Positions 15,042 to 22,660 of a stretch of DNA of 22,685 nucleotides are shown in pieces. Position numbers and translations under genes: made by a program. This DNA is from Faecalicatena fissicatena (GTDB lineage Bacteria > Bacillota > Clostridia > Lachnospirales > Lachnospiraceae). The stretch is taken from contig LDAQ01000038.1 in the NCBI GenBank assembly GCA_001028025.1, positions 1 through 22,685 of the forward strand, written 5' to 3'. Within the stretch, counting starts at the first letter, position 1; every line of letters starts with the position of its first letter. The notes under the pieces were generated by a model. That model was not told the origin of the DNA, ran no database searches, and worked only from the letters and a program-made list of their open reading frames with translations.

Positions 15042-15614
15042 TTGCTATTTATTGAAATCCTGATGATTTCGGTCGGATTGTCCCTGGATGTGTTTGCATA
15101 TGCACTTTACAAAGGCGCAATGATGCCCGGGATCCATAAACCTGCATTGATAAAAATAGGCTGCATTTTTACCCTATGGCAGATGGCTAGCCTTTTGCTT
15201 GGTAATATGATCACAAATATTCCCATGGTGAAAGCGGCAGAAAAAGTAGCAGCCCGCTGGCATTTTCTTTCAATTTTGATCTTTTCAGGCCTGGGTCTGT
15301 ATATGATATTTAAGGGCAGAAGACACCAGACAATTATAGAGCACAAGGATGATAAAGTGGAGATTGGACAGATTGCAGTGTGGGCGTGCATAACAAGCAT
15401 GGATGCATTTCTGGCGGGAATTGGTTTCGGTCTGTTCAGGACCAATTTTCTGATTACAGTTATTACCGTCGGAATAGTGACGGCGGTCAGTGTGATTCTT
15501 GGTATTTACGCAGGATATTGGATGGGGTGCCAGGCGATTAATAAGATTGTGACTCTTGGGGGCTGTATTCTGCTGATTGGTGGAATTGAATTGCTTATAA
15601 GAGGAATAAACTAA
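15042..15614 (+). CDS. MntP-like manganese efflux pump family protein
   Basis: This integral membrane protein resembles MntP, which exports Mn2+. Two half-repeats each carry the family's Asp motif: GLSLDVFAYAL (Asp16 in this numbering) and SMDAFLAGIGFG (Asp121). About six hydrophobic segments are visible, as in MntP, with a charged central loop (KGRRHQTIIEHKDDKVE). An ATG at 15018 would add eight charged residues not typical of the family and would place the strong AGGAG/AGGAGG (15027-15038) inside the gene. A TTG at 15042, giving LFIEILMISVGLSLD like other MntP starts, is therefore preferred. It heads a run with the radical SAM and UPF0104 genes. Ion specificity is inferred. Confidence 0.82.
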   Translation: MLFIEILMISVGLSLDVFAYALYKGAMMPGIHKPALIKIGCIFTLWQMASLLLGNMITNIPMVKAAEKVAARWHFLSILIFSGLGLYMIFKGRRHQTIIEHKDDKVEIGQIAVWACITSMDAFLAGIGFGLFRTNFLITVITVGIVTAVSVILGIYAGYWMGCQAINKIVTLGGCILLIGGIELLIRGIN

Positions 15615-15657
15615 AGAAGGTATAAAAGATACACAGTGAAGAAGGAGGAATTGAGTT

Positions 15658-17013
15658 ATGGGAAAATTAGTACATCAGACGGAAAGAGCGGCATTTGGAA
15701 AGGTCATTGATTCTGCAATGAAGCGCATCAATAAGGACAGTGAAAAAAGCTTTCTGAAAATGGTAGATCTGACGGAAAGCTTTGCGAAAGACCGGTTCCG
15801 TCCGGAAAGCTATGAAGCGGCAAGGAAGATCATCCGGGATAAAGACGGGAAATGGATGAGTTACGTGAATCGGATCCTGGATGAGGTAAGCCCCAATGTT
15901 ATCCGTACGACAGCAATGAATCTGGGATTTGAAGCCATGCTGAGCGGAACGAAAATCATGCATGAGAGCAGGGAAAAGTATCAATGCAATATTCCCTGGC
16001 TGATTCTGATGGATCCTACCAGTGCGTGCAATCTGAAATGTACAGGATGCTGGGCAGCAGAGTACGGACACACACTGTCCCTGACTTATGATGAGCTGGA
16101 CAATATCATTTCACAGGGAAAAGAGCTGGGTATTTACTTTTATATGTATACAGGCGGGGAACCTCTTGTGAGAAAAGCGGATATCATTAAACTCTGCGAG
16201 AAACACAAAGAATGTGCATTTCATGCATTTACGAACGGCACCCTGGTTGACGATGCATTTTGTGAGGAGATGGACAGAGTGGGCAATCTTTCTCTGTCAA
16301 TCAGCCTGGAAGGCTATGAAGAAGTAAATGATGGTAGAAGAGGCAGCGGTGTATTTAATCAGGTCATGGAAGCGATGGATAAACTGAAGGCACACGGCCA
16401 GATTTTTGGAACCTCTATCTGCTATACAAGTGCGAATATAGATACTGTGACATCGGATGAATTCCTGGATATGATTATCGAAAAAGGATGCAGATATACC
16501 TGGTACTTCCATTATATGCCTGTGGGGAATGACGCAGCAGTGGAGCTTCTGCCCACAAAAGAACAGCGGGAGTACATGTATCACAGAGTCCGTGAAATAC
16601 GTGCGGTGGAAGGCGGTAAACCAATCTTTGCATTTGATTTCCAGAATGACGGCGAGTACGTGGGCGGATGTATCGCCGGCGGCCGGAATTACTGTCATAT
16701 TAATCCAAACGGTGACGTAGAGCCATGTGTATTCATACATTATTCCAGTGCGAATATTAAAGAGGTAAGCCTTCTGGAAGCCCTGCAGCAGCCGCTGTTC
16801 ATGGCTTACAGGGAGGGGCAGCCCTTTAACGAAAACCACCTCCGTCCGTGCCCAATGCTGGAAAATCCTGAGAAACTGATGGAAATGGTCAGAAAAACCG
16901 GCGCCAGATCCACTGACATGCAGTCTCCTGAATCCGTAGAACATCTCTGCGGCAAATGTGAACTGTATGCACAGGAGTGGAAAGATAAAGCCAATGAACT
17001 GTGGAGGAAATAA
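15658..17013 (+). CDS. Radical SAM protein with SPASM-like C-terminal cysteines
   Basis: This 451-aa radical SAM enzyme has the canonical cluster CNLKCTGC at residues 124-131 (Cys124, 128, 131), GGEP at 166-169 and a SISLEG strand motif at 214-219. C-terminal cysteines at 338, 346, 357, 398, 431 and 434, with GGRNYCHINPNGDVEPC, suggest SPASM-like auxiliary iron-sulphur clusters. Residues 1-110 are an unusual helical N-terminal extension. No precursor peptide is visible beside it. The next gene is a lipid-flippase-like membrane protein 11 bp downstream, so a lipid or envelope substrate is plausible, but that is inference. The ATG follows AAGGAGG. Anaerobic maturation of a protein or peptide remains possible. 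Confidence 0.9.
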   Translation: MGKLVHQTERAAFGKVIDSAMKRINKDSEKSFLKMVDLTESFAKDRFRPESYEAARKIIRDKDGKWMSYVNRILDEVSPNVIRTTAMNLGFEAMLSGTKIMHESREKYQCNIPWLILMDPTSACNLKCTGCWAAEYGHTLSLTYDELDNIISQGKELGIYFYMYTGGEPLVRKADIIKLCEKHKECAFHAFTNGTLVDDAFCEEMDRVGNLSLSISLEGYEEVNDGRRGSGVFNQVMEAMDKLKAHGQIFGTSICYTSANIDTVTSDEFLDMIIEKGCRYTWYFHYMPVGNDAAVELLPTKEQREYMYHRVREIRAVEGGKPIFAFDFQNDGEYVGGCIAGGRNYCHINPNGDVEPCVFIHYSSANIKEVSLLEALQQPLFMAYREGQPFNENHLRPCPMLENPEKLMEMVRKTGARSTDMQSPESVEHLCGKCELYAQEWKDKANELWRK

Positions 17014-17024
17014 GGTGGATGTAA

Positions 17025-18041
17025 TTGATAAGAAAAAACAGTAAGAAATGGAAGACACATTTTTCCTGGAAAATTATCGGGAAATTTCTCTTCCTGGCTG
17101 CAGTGATCCTGATCGCAGTTCTGGCACTGAAAGACTCCTGGGGAAGCATATGGTCAGAACTGAAAAGGACCTCCTGGACGGTAATCGCAGGCGTATTTTC
17201 CCTTAGTATTCTGTACAATTGCTGCGATGGCTGTGCATTGACAAAACTGCTGCGCACCTGCGATAAAAAGTTTCCCTGGCACGAGGGAATTCTCTGCTCT
17301 TTCTATTACAGTTTTTTCAGAGTGATTACTTTTGGAAGCGGGACAGCGCCTGCCGGTATGTACTATGTCAGCAGAAAAAGCATCCCGGTTTCCAGAAGCC
17401 TCGGAATATTTACCATCAGCTACACCATACAGCGGATTGCTGTCTGCCTGTACTTTCTCTTGAGTTTCGTAAGTAATTACGGATCTATGGACCATTATTT
17501 CGGGGAGTATAGACGTTACATGGCAGCAGGGGTAGCGATTGCCGTGCTGGCAGCCGCGGCCCTGATCACAGCCTGCATCTGTGCCCCGCTGCACAGATGG
17601 CTTTTCACCCTTGCCGAAAAAGTCATACACAAAGAAAAAACAAAAGAAAAGCTTGCAGGCTGGAAAGAAAAAGCAGCCATCGTAAGAAAAGAAGCCAAAG
17701 CTCTCCTAAAAAACAAAAAGCTACTCCTGGAACTTCTGATCCTGAACTTCTTCAAACTAAGCGCATGGTATCTCATCCCCGCCGCCGTATTCCACATGCT
17801 GAATTCCCCCGAACTGTCATTTTACATGGCAGCTACCGCCATGATGACCGCCCTCTCAGGAGTAATCCCCGCCCCCGGAGGAGTAGGCGCCGTCGAATTT
17901 ATATTCGTACTCCTGTTCACCCCTCTTACAGGAAAGGCGGCAGCCGCCTCCGGAATGCTGATATACCGTTTCGCAACCTATATACTCCCCTTCCTCCTGG
18001 GCGCACCTATAGCCCTGAAAATCCACAGCTCGTCCCATTAA
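17025..18041 (+). CDS. UPF0104/LPG-synthase-TM membrane protein (MprF flippase-domain-like)
   Basis: This 338-aa protein has about eight hydrophobic segments and matches the lysylphosphatidylglycerol_synthase_TM (UPF0104) group, which resembles the flippase half of MprF. Family signatures include FFRVITFGSGTAPAGMYYV and the late SGVIPAPGGVGAVEFIF. A basic loop (EKVIHKEKTKEKLAGWKEK) separates the two membrane halves. There is no synthase domain, so it is probably a transporter/flippase-type protein of unknown lipid. It starts at TTG 17025 with AAGGTGG six bases upstream. It is 11 bp after the radical SAM gene. Third-position base use shifts to C and A from about 17600 to the stop, unlike the first half, and the gene ends 63 bp before a large foldback element. 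Confidence 0.88.
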   Translation: MIRKNSKKWKTHFSWKIIGKFLFLAAVILIAVLALKDSWGSIWSELKRTSWTVIAGVFSLSILYNCCDGCALTKLLRTCDKKFPWHEGILCSFYYSFFRVITFGSGTAPAGMYYVSRKSIPVSRSLGIFTISYTIQRIAVCLYFLLSFVSNYGSMDHYFGEYRRYMAAGVAIAVLAAAALITACICAPLHRWLFTLAEKVIHKEKTKEKLAGWKEKAAIVRKEAKALLKNKKLLLELLILNFFKLSAWYLIPAAVFHMLNSPELSFYMAATAMMTALSGVIPAPGGVGAVEFIFVLLFTPLTGKAAAASGMLIYRFATYILPFLLGAPIALKIHSSSH

Positions 18042-18103
18042 AAGCCAACAAAAATCCACCTCCCCCGCCCAAAGCCCCACCCAGGACGTTCTACCTCCCG
18101 ACC

Positions 18104-18409
18104 GGACGCACCCAGCAGAGTGAAAGGCAGGCAGGGAGTCCTTTGAGACTGTGTATGCCTTTTAAACTCCATAGAGTGCGCGCTAGAACCCGTTGGAGAA
18201 AAAACAGAGAACAGGGAGGGCAGAATTTGCCTTACCAGGCAAATTCTGTTGCCGCCGGCGGCGCGAATGCATCAGGCATTCGGGCCAACTGCGGCAAGCA
18301 CCCTCCCTGTTCTCTGTTTTTTCTCTTACGGGTTCTCAGCAAACGGACAGAAGTTGAAAAGGCATACACAGTCTCAAAGGACTCCCTGCCTGCCTTTCAC
18401 TTTGCGTCC
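18104..18409. repeat. Large foldback (nested inverted repeat) element
   Basis: The outer arms at 18120-18163 and 18357-18400 are perfect 44-bp reverse complements. Further out, GGACGCA (18104-18110) pairs with TGCGTCC (18403-18409). A second stem joins 18185-18220 to 18301-18336 (36 positions, one T-T mismatch and one G-U). The apex holds a third hairpin, CAGAATTTGCC/GGCAAATTCTG (18221-18248), and a branch TTGCCGC/GCGGCAA (18249-18297) enclosing CGAATGC/GCATTCG. The whole stretch can fold as DNA or RNA. It fills the gap between two convergent genes, so it would terminate transcription in both directions. It encodes no protein I can support. It may be a miniature inverted-repeat element; no target-site duplication was established. 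Confidence 0.9.
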
Positions 18410-18417
18410 CCTCCGCT

Positions 18418-18675
18418 CTAAAATGTCTTAGGCTGAGTTAATACTGATTTTACGTGTTCTACTTCCTGCTGTGTTGCCTTAGCAGCCGGTACATAGTAGC
18501 TCTTTTCTCTGGCTACCTGATAGAGTTTCTCCTGAGACATTTCGCAAGAATTGCGGAACTGCTTCAGGCATTGTTTTAATTCCTGGTTTTCAGTCTGTGG
18601 AATCATGTCACCAAACATTTTCAGTTCTCCGTTTACTCCGACTAAGGCATCGGATACCATTGTTTTTTCATTCAT
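18418..18675 (-). CDS. Spore coat protein, Coat F (CotF) family
   Basis: This small protein of about 85 aa has the Coat F-like pattern: MVSDALVGVNGELKMFGDMI, then ENQELKQCLKQFRNSCEM and YQVAREKSYYVPAAKA. Coat F proteins are helical-bundle, ferritin-like components of the spore coat. A GTG at 18684 falls inside the AGAGGTG ribosome binding site, so the ATG at 18675 is the better start. It lies 12 bp after a second Coat F-like gene, with which it is presumably co-transcribed in sporulation. The stop is 8 bp from the foldback element, which would act as its terminator. Confidence 0.85.
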   Translation of the reverse strand: MNEKTMVSDALVGVNGELKMFGDMIPQTENQELKQCLKQFRNSCEMSQEKLYQVAREKSYYVPAAKATQQEVEHVKSVLTQPKTF

Positions 18676-18687
18676 ATTCGTCACCTC

Positions 18688-18870
18688 TTATAAGAATTTC
18701 ATCAGTTCCTGTTTGTTTTTCATTGCAGAATCAGCTGCATCCTGGAAAAGTTTTTTTACTTCAGGGTCTTCAGCCTGAGATGCATAATCAGTCATCTTGC
18801 AGTGGGTTGTGTCATAGCCGCCAATCAGGTGACGTAAGTTTTGCAGATCCAGTATTGAAATATCGGACAT
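18688..18870 (-). CDS. Small spore coat protein, Coat F-like
   Basis: This 60-aa protein reads as a short coat protein: ILDLQNLRHLIGGYDTTHCK followed by EVKKLFQDAADSAMKNKQEL. Such short partners commonly sit immediately upstream of a longer Coat F gene in Clostridia. The ATG follows AAAGGAGG. It is the first gene of the two-gene coat unit and has a sporulation-type promoter upstream. Confidence 0.8.
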   Translation of the reverse strand: MSDISILDLQNLRHLIGGYDTTHCKMTDYASQAEDPEVKKLFQDAADSAMKNKQELMKFL

Positions 18871-18905
18871 AATCTGACCTCCTTTGAGAAATAATATTTT
18901 CGAAG

Positions 18906-18936
18906 ATTATTATGTCCGTCATATAAAAAAATATAC
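18906..18936 (-). promoter_or_regulatory. Candidate SigE/SigK-type sporulation promoter
   Basis: On the minus strand GTATATT (18930-18936) is followed after 15 bp by CATAATAAT (18906-18914). The -10 fits the CATA-type box of mother-cell sigma factors, and the -35 resembles the SigE element. No good vegetative promoter is present. It fits spore coat genes. Confidence 0.5.
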
Positions 18937-19049
18937 TGGTAGAGAATGGAGCATTGTATGCTGACTGAAAGCCCGGGATTATCAGGGTTTAATATACATC
19001 GCTTGTTTTAAAGTCATATACTATAATATTCCTTAGATGGTATGATTTG

Positions 19050-19787
19050 TCAATTAACAGCATGCTGATCTTTTTGAGCCGGAGGCCTGAGCCGCGCATG
19101 CAGGATAAATTCCGAGAACAGCTCGCGCATCTCAGGAGATGTGCGGTACATGCACTCCGGATGCCACTGTACGCCTATGGCAAATGGATGTGTGGGCATT
19201 TCAATGGCTTCTATGGTTTTGTCCGATGCATGTGCGCAGGCGGTGAGATTCCTGCCAAGCATGCCGACCGTCTGGTGATGGAAGCTGTTGACATCCAGGC
19301 GTGAGCCTATATATTTCCTGAGCTGGCTTCCTTTATCCACTTCAATTTTGTGGCTTACTTCAGCGCGCGAATAGGACTGCTGCATATGATTCAGCGGACG
19401 TCCGGGCTGAAGGGAAATATCCTGATAAATCGTACCGCCGCAGGCAACATTGTATACCTGCATACCACGACAGATGGAGAAGACTGGTTTTTTAGTATTT
19501 AGAACAGCCTTCATCAGGCGGATCTGGAATAAATCCAGTGTAATATCCGTCTTACCGATGCCGTTTTTTGGCTCTTCGCCAAACAGAAGAGGGGTGATGT
19601 CATTTCCTCCGCAGAAGAGAAAGCCGTCACAGAAGGTGATATATTCCTCGATTGCATGGTCGGATCTGATCAGGGGAAGAATAAAGGGCAGGCCGCCAGA
19701 GTATCGGACAGACTGGATATAAGTATTGGTCACAAACTGTCTGTCGTCCATGAGGCCGCAGACTACAATTCCGATTTTCGGTTTCAT
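19050..19787 (-). CDS. Gamma-glutamyl hydrolase-like class I amidotransferase (PuuD/peptidase C26)
   Basis: This 245-aa hydrolase belongs to the class I glutamine amidotransferase-like family that includes PuuD, which cleaves gamma-glutamyl-GABA, and gamma-glutamyl hydrolases. The nucleophile elbow is PVFSICRGMQ with Cys106, and the other catalytic residues are His209 and Glu211 in VQWHPE. FLFCGGNDITP near residue 57 and NSFHHQTV near 168 are also typical. A GTG at 19793 overlaps the AGGAG ribosome binding site, so the ATG at 19787 is preferred. It is divergent from an M19 dipeptidase gene. Whether it cuts a glutamyl peptide, spermidine-linked substrate or another amide is not clear from the sequence. 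Confidence 0.9.
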   Translation of the reverse strand: MKPKIGIVVCGLMDDRQFVTNTYIQSVRYSGGLPFILPLIRSDHAIEEYITFCDGFLFCGGNDITPLLFGEEPKNGIGKTDITLDLFQIRLMKAVLNTKKPVFSICRGMQVYNVACGGTIYQDISLQPGRPLNHMQQSYSRAEVSHKIEVDKGSQLRKYIGSRLDVNSFHHQTVGMLGRNLTACAHASDKTIEAIEMPTHPFAIGVQWHPECMYRTSPEMRELFSEFILHARLRPPAQKDQHAVN

Positions 19788-19879
19788 AAGCACTCCTTTT
19801 TTAACATAGGATAATTCAGGCAGGAATACGTCTGCCGGAAGTGGTGGTTATAGAGTATGTAAAAAAGTGGTAAAATATA

Positions 19880-19955
19880 CCTTGACGTGCAGTTTTACTG
19901 CCCGCAGCATATAAAATGCGGGGTGCTCCCTGATTATTTCTTGACGTGCAGTTTT
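19880..19955. repeat. 17-bp direct repeat in the divergent dipeptidase/hydrolase promoter region
   Basis: CTTGACGTGCAGTTTTA occurs exactly at 19880-19896 and 19939-19955 (59-bp period). Each copy is followed shortly by GCCCGCAG, and the first has a further CCCGCA/TGCGGG hairpin around TATAAA. TTGACG in each copy resembles a -35 box, but spacing to a -10 is poor. It may be an operator duplication or tandem promoter. The 19788-20024 gap holds no gene. Confidence 0.65.
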
Positions 19956-20024
19956 AGTACACAACGGCCCGCAGGGTATGTAATACGAAAAAGAAAATTT
20001 TATTTATAAGGGAGGGATTAAAGA

Positions 20025-21020
20025 ATGATGAATTTAATTGATATGCATTGTGATACGATCGGCAGGCTGATGGATGCACCAACAGAGGAGAGTCTTGCAG
20101 AGAATAGTTTGTGCATTGATCTGGATGGGATGAGGAGAGCAGGCACGCTTGCCCAATTTTTTGCCTGTTTTGTAAATGCGATGGCATTTGAAAATGAGGA
20201 TGTACATAAGGCAAGACCAAAAGAAATCTCATCGGAGGCATGGGAGCGCGCTTATCAGGCGGTGCTGGCGATGACAGACAGGATAGAGCAGGAGCTAAAT
20301 GAGATGATACGGGTTGCACTTTCTGCTGAAGAGATTTCGAAAAATTGCAGAGATGGTGTAATATCTGCTGTAAAAACAGTTGAGGAAGGCGGCATTATCA
20401 ACGGAAAGCTTTCCCGGATTGATACGCTTTACAAGGCAGGAGTGAGACTGATTACGCTGACGTGGAACCATCCGAACTGCCTTGGGTATCCGAACTCCAG
20501 GGAAAGGAGTATCATGGAAAAGGGGCTGACGAGTCTGGGATGTCAGACAGTGGAACGGATGAATGAACTTGGTATGATTGTGGATGTGTCTCATTTATCT
20601 GACGGTGGTTTTTGGGACTGTATCAGGATAAGTAAAGCACCGGTTTGTGCATCCCATTCCAATGCGAGAGCTCTTTGCAGCCATCCGAGAAATCTGTCAG
20701 ACTATATGATCCGCGCACTTGCGGAAAAGGGCGGAGTGGCAGGACTGAATTTCTATCCTGCATTTTTAACCGGAACAGATGAGGCTGTGTTAGATGATAT
20801 TGCCCGACATGCTGTATATATGATTCAGTGCGGGGGGGAAGATGTTATCGCTATAGGGACGGATTTTGACGGTTTTGACAATAAAGGCCGTGACAAATGG
20901 ATCGGTCATGTGCGTGAGATGGGGCTGGTCTGGGAGGCCATGAAAAACAGAGGCATCACGGAGCGCCAGCTGGATAAGATCATGTCCGGGAATGCGCTCC
21001 GTGTAATGCGGGAAGCCTAG
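20025..21020 (+). CDS. Membrane dipeptidase, peptidase M19 family
   Basis: This 331-aa zinc dipeptidase belongs to the renal-dipeptidase family, which cleaves dipeptides, including ones with a D-residue at the C-terminus. The metal ligands are visible: His8 and Asp10 in MHCDTI, Glu120/121 in TVEEGG, His190 in VSHLSD and His211 in ASHSN; Asp280 lies in GTDFDGF. It lacks a signal peptide, so it is probably cytoplasmic. The ATG follows AGGGAGG; a second ATG at 20028 is an alternative start. It is divergent from the PuuD-like hydrolase and ends 10 bp from a convergent glycosyltransferase gene. Likely jobs are recycling of peptidoglycan or dietary dipeptides. Confidence 0.93.
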   Translation: MMNLIDMHCDTIGRLMDAPTEESLAENSLCIDLDGMRRAGTLAQFFACFVNAMAFENEDVHKARPKEISSEAWERAYQAVLAMTDRIEQELNEMIRVALSAEEISKNCRDGVISAVKTVEEGGIINGKLSRIDTLYKAGVRLITLTWNHPNCLGYPNSRERSIMEKGLTSLGCQTVERMNELGMIVDVSHLSDGGFWDCIRISKAPVCASHSNARALCSHPRNLSDYMIRALAEKGGVAGLNFYPAFLTGTDEAVLDDIARHAVYMIQCGGEDVIAIGTDFDGFDNKGRDKWIGHVREMGLVWEAMKNRGITERQLDKIMSGNALRVMREA

Positions 21021-21030
21021 TACAGCATTG

Positions 21031-22593
21031 CTATTGCAGCAGATAGGCCCTTGCAAAATGACTGTCTGTGAGATGTGTAAAGCCGGAGTAAGAAGGATTT
21101 TGTGCCAGCAGATCCCGAAGCAGGGCATCCTGGTCCTCCAGGATATTCATGATATAGACAATGACCGGCCTCTTATGGTAAGCGTCTGTTTCTGCGTATA
21201 CTTTCAGGTCTGCAGAAGACAAAAATGTCAGTGTTTCATAGTTTATGACTTCGTAATACAGAGTATGGTTCCAGAAATTTACTCCGTCATTGATGACGAT
21301 GCAGTCCAGTCCGGCATATTTCTGTGCCGTTTCAACTGCCGGTTCTGTTTGTTTTTCAAGATAAATCCAGTCGCAGCCCCAATAGCTGAGAAGAATACAG
21401 CCCGAAGTCAGCAGAAGCACAACGGTAAGGCGCAGGTTTCTGCTCGTGAAGAATGCACGGGCAGTAAAATCAATTGTGCCGCTTATCAACAGTATTAGAA
21501 CAGGATAGGCAGGTGAGATATATCTGTCATAGTGGTAGACTGCAATTTTAGAGACCAGCAGGAAATAGCAGACTGTGGGAATCAGCAGCATTCCCCATAG
21601 TTCTATATGTTTTACAGCAATTTTTTTATTAGTTCGCAGCCGCCAGATGAGTGCGGCTGCAAAAAGAATCAAAATGACGTACAGCAGATTACCGGTCAGA
21701 TTTCTGCTTATAATCTGGAAAAAGTCCTTGAGGCCGTCTATGTAGCCGGTGGAAGCTGCCAGATTATCCAGAGATTCTTTCCCCCGGTATCCTGTGAAAA
21801 TATGCTCAATCATTGCCGGAAAGACGAACACAGCGGCCGCTGATGCAGCCAGGGTCTCTGCAAGGTACAGTAAGGCAGATTTCCAGCGTCTGCGCAGGAG
21901 AAGTGAGAAGCCAAAATACAGTCCTTGCAAAAAAAGGAATATGAAGAAGTAGTAATGCGTCAGCATGCCGGACAGAATAACCAGCGGATAACAAATAAAA
22001 AACTGCAGCGGCTGATTTTTATAATACTTTACGTGAAGCCAGGTATGGAGCGCGGTTATAAACATCAGCATAGTATACATGCGCAGAAATGTATTGATCT
22101 GTATGAGGCCGCCGGCTAAAGCACAGAACAAAGCAGCAGTCAGAGCAGTCGAGCGCCGCGTAGTCAGGTTTTTCATTGTCAGGTAGGTTAATAGGATAAG
22201 ACCGGAGAAAAAAGTGATGTTAATGACAGCTGCGAACCATATGCTGAACTTAGCCGGGAAGAAGCTGCATACAGTATGGAGAATCACATAATAAAACGGA
22301 GGATGAACATCCGCGCTCTGTTTGTCCCAGACATTGTCATACGAAAAGCCATTGCCTGGCTGTACAGTCATATAGTCCAGAAATGGCTGCTTTGGATCGG
22401 TATATGTCTTCCCTAAATCAACAGACATAAAAATATTGTTTCCGGAATAATTGCTGAGTCCGTAGCTGTAATATTCATCTACATGCATTCCCTTTTTTAA
22501 AGAAACTGCAAAGACTGTTGCACAAACTCCGGCAAGAATGATGAAACTCAATATAAAAAAAGCGGTTCGTTTCTTTTTAGGCACAGTGGTCAT
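21031..22593 (-). CDS. GT39/ArnT-like membrane glycosyltransferase
   Basis: This 520-aa polytopic protein has about ten or more hydrophobic segments and resembles dolichyl-phosphate-mannose mannosyltransferase-type (GT39/GT83) transferases, which use polyprenyl-phosphate sugars to modify envelope molecules. The first outer loop after membrane segment 1 carries the paired acidic motif in MHVDEYYSYG (Asp39, Glu40). DVHPPFYYVILH (residues 95-106) is the second hallmark of the family, and INTFLRMYTMLMF follows further on. The extracytoplasmic C-terminal domain begins around residue 410. The ATG follows AAAGGAG. Its end is convergent with the M19 gene 10 bp away. Donor and acceptor are unknown. 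Confidence 0.85.
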   Translation of the reverse strand: MTTVPKKKRTAFFILSFIILAGVCATVFAVSLKKGMHVDEYYSYGLSNYSGNNIFMSVDLGKTYTDPKQPFLDYMTVQPGNGFSYDNVWDKQSADVHPPFYYVILHTVCSFFPAKFSIWFAAVINITFFSGLILLTYLTMKNLTTRRSTALTAALFCALAGGLIQINTFLRMYTMLMFITALHTWLHVKYYKNQPLQFFICYPLVILSGMLTHYYFFIFLFLQGLYFGFSLLLRRRWKSALLYLAETLAASAAAVFVFPAMIEHIFTGYRGKESLDNLAASTGYIDGLKDFFQIISRNLTGNLLYVILILFAAALIWRLRTNKKIAVKHIELWGMLLIPTVCYFLLVSKIAVYHYDRYISPAYPVLILLISGTIDFTARAFFTSRNLRLTVVLLLTSGCILLSYWGCDWIYLEKQTEPAVETAQKYAGLDCIVINDGVNFWNHTLYYEVINYETLTFLSSADLKVYAETDAYHKRPVIVYIMNILEDQDALLRDLLAQNPSYSGFTHLTDSHFARAYLLQ

Positions 22594-22631
22594 CTTGTAA
22601 ACTCCTTTATTCTTTCTGTCATTATGGGAAA

Positions 22632-22660
22632 ATTATATAGGAGCAGCAAAAAAAATGCAA
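22632..22660 (-). promoter_or_regulatory. Sigma-A promoter of the glycosyltransferase gene
   Basis: On the minus strand TTGCAT (22655-22660) and a perfect TATAAT (22632-22637) are separated by 17 bp, with a run of eight T in the spacer. Confidence 0.8.

Noticed and set aside
17597..18421. Long 274-codon plus-strand frame crossing the end of the UPF0104 gene and the foldback
   Set aside because: It overlaps a well-supported gene in another frame and runs through the palindrome. Its openness follows from the G-poor composition, and the product is repetitive basic/proline text with no domain.
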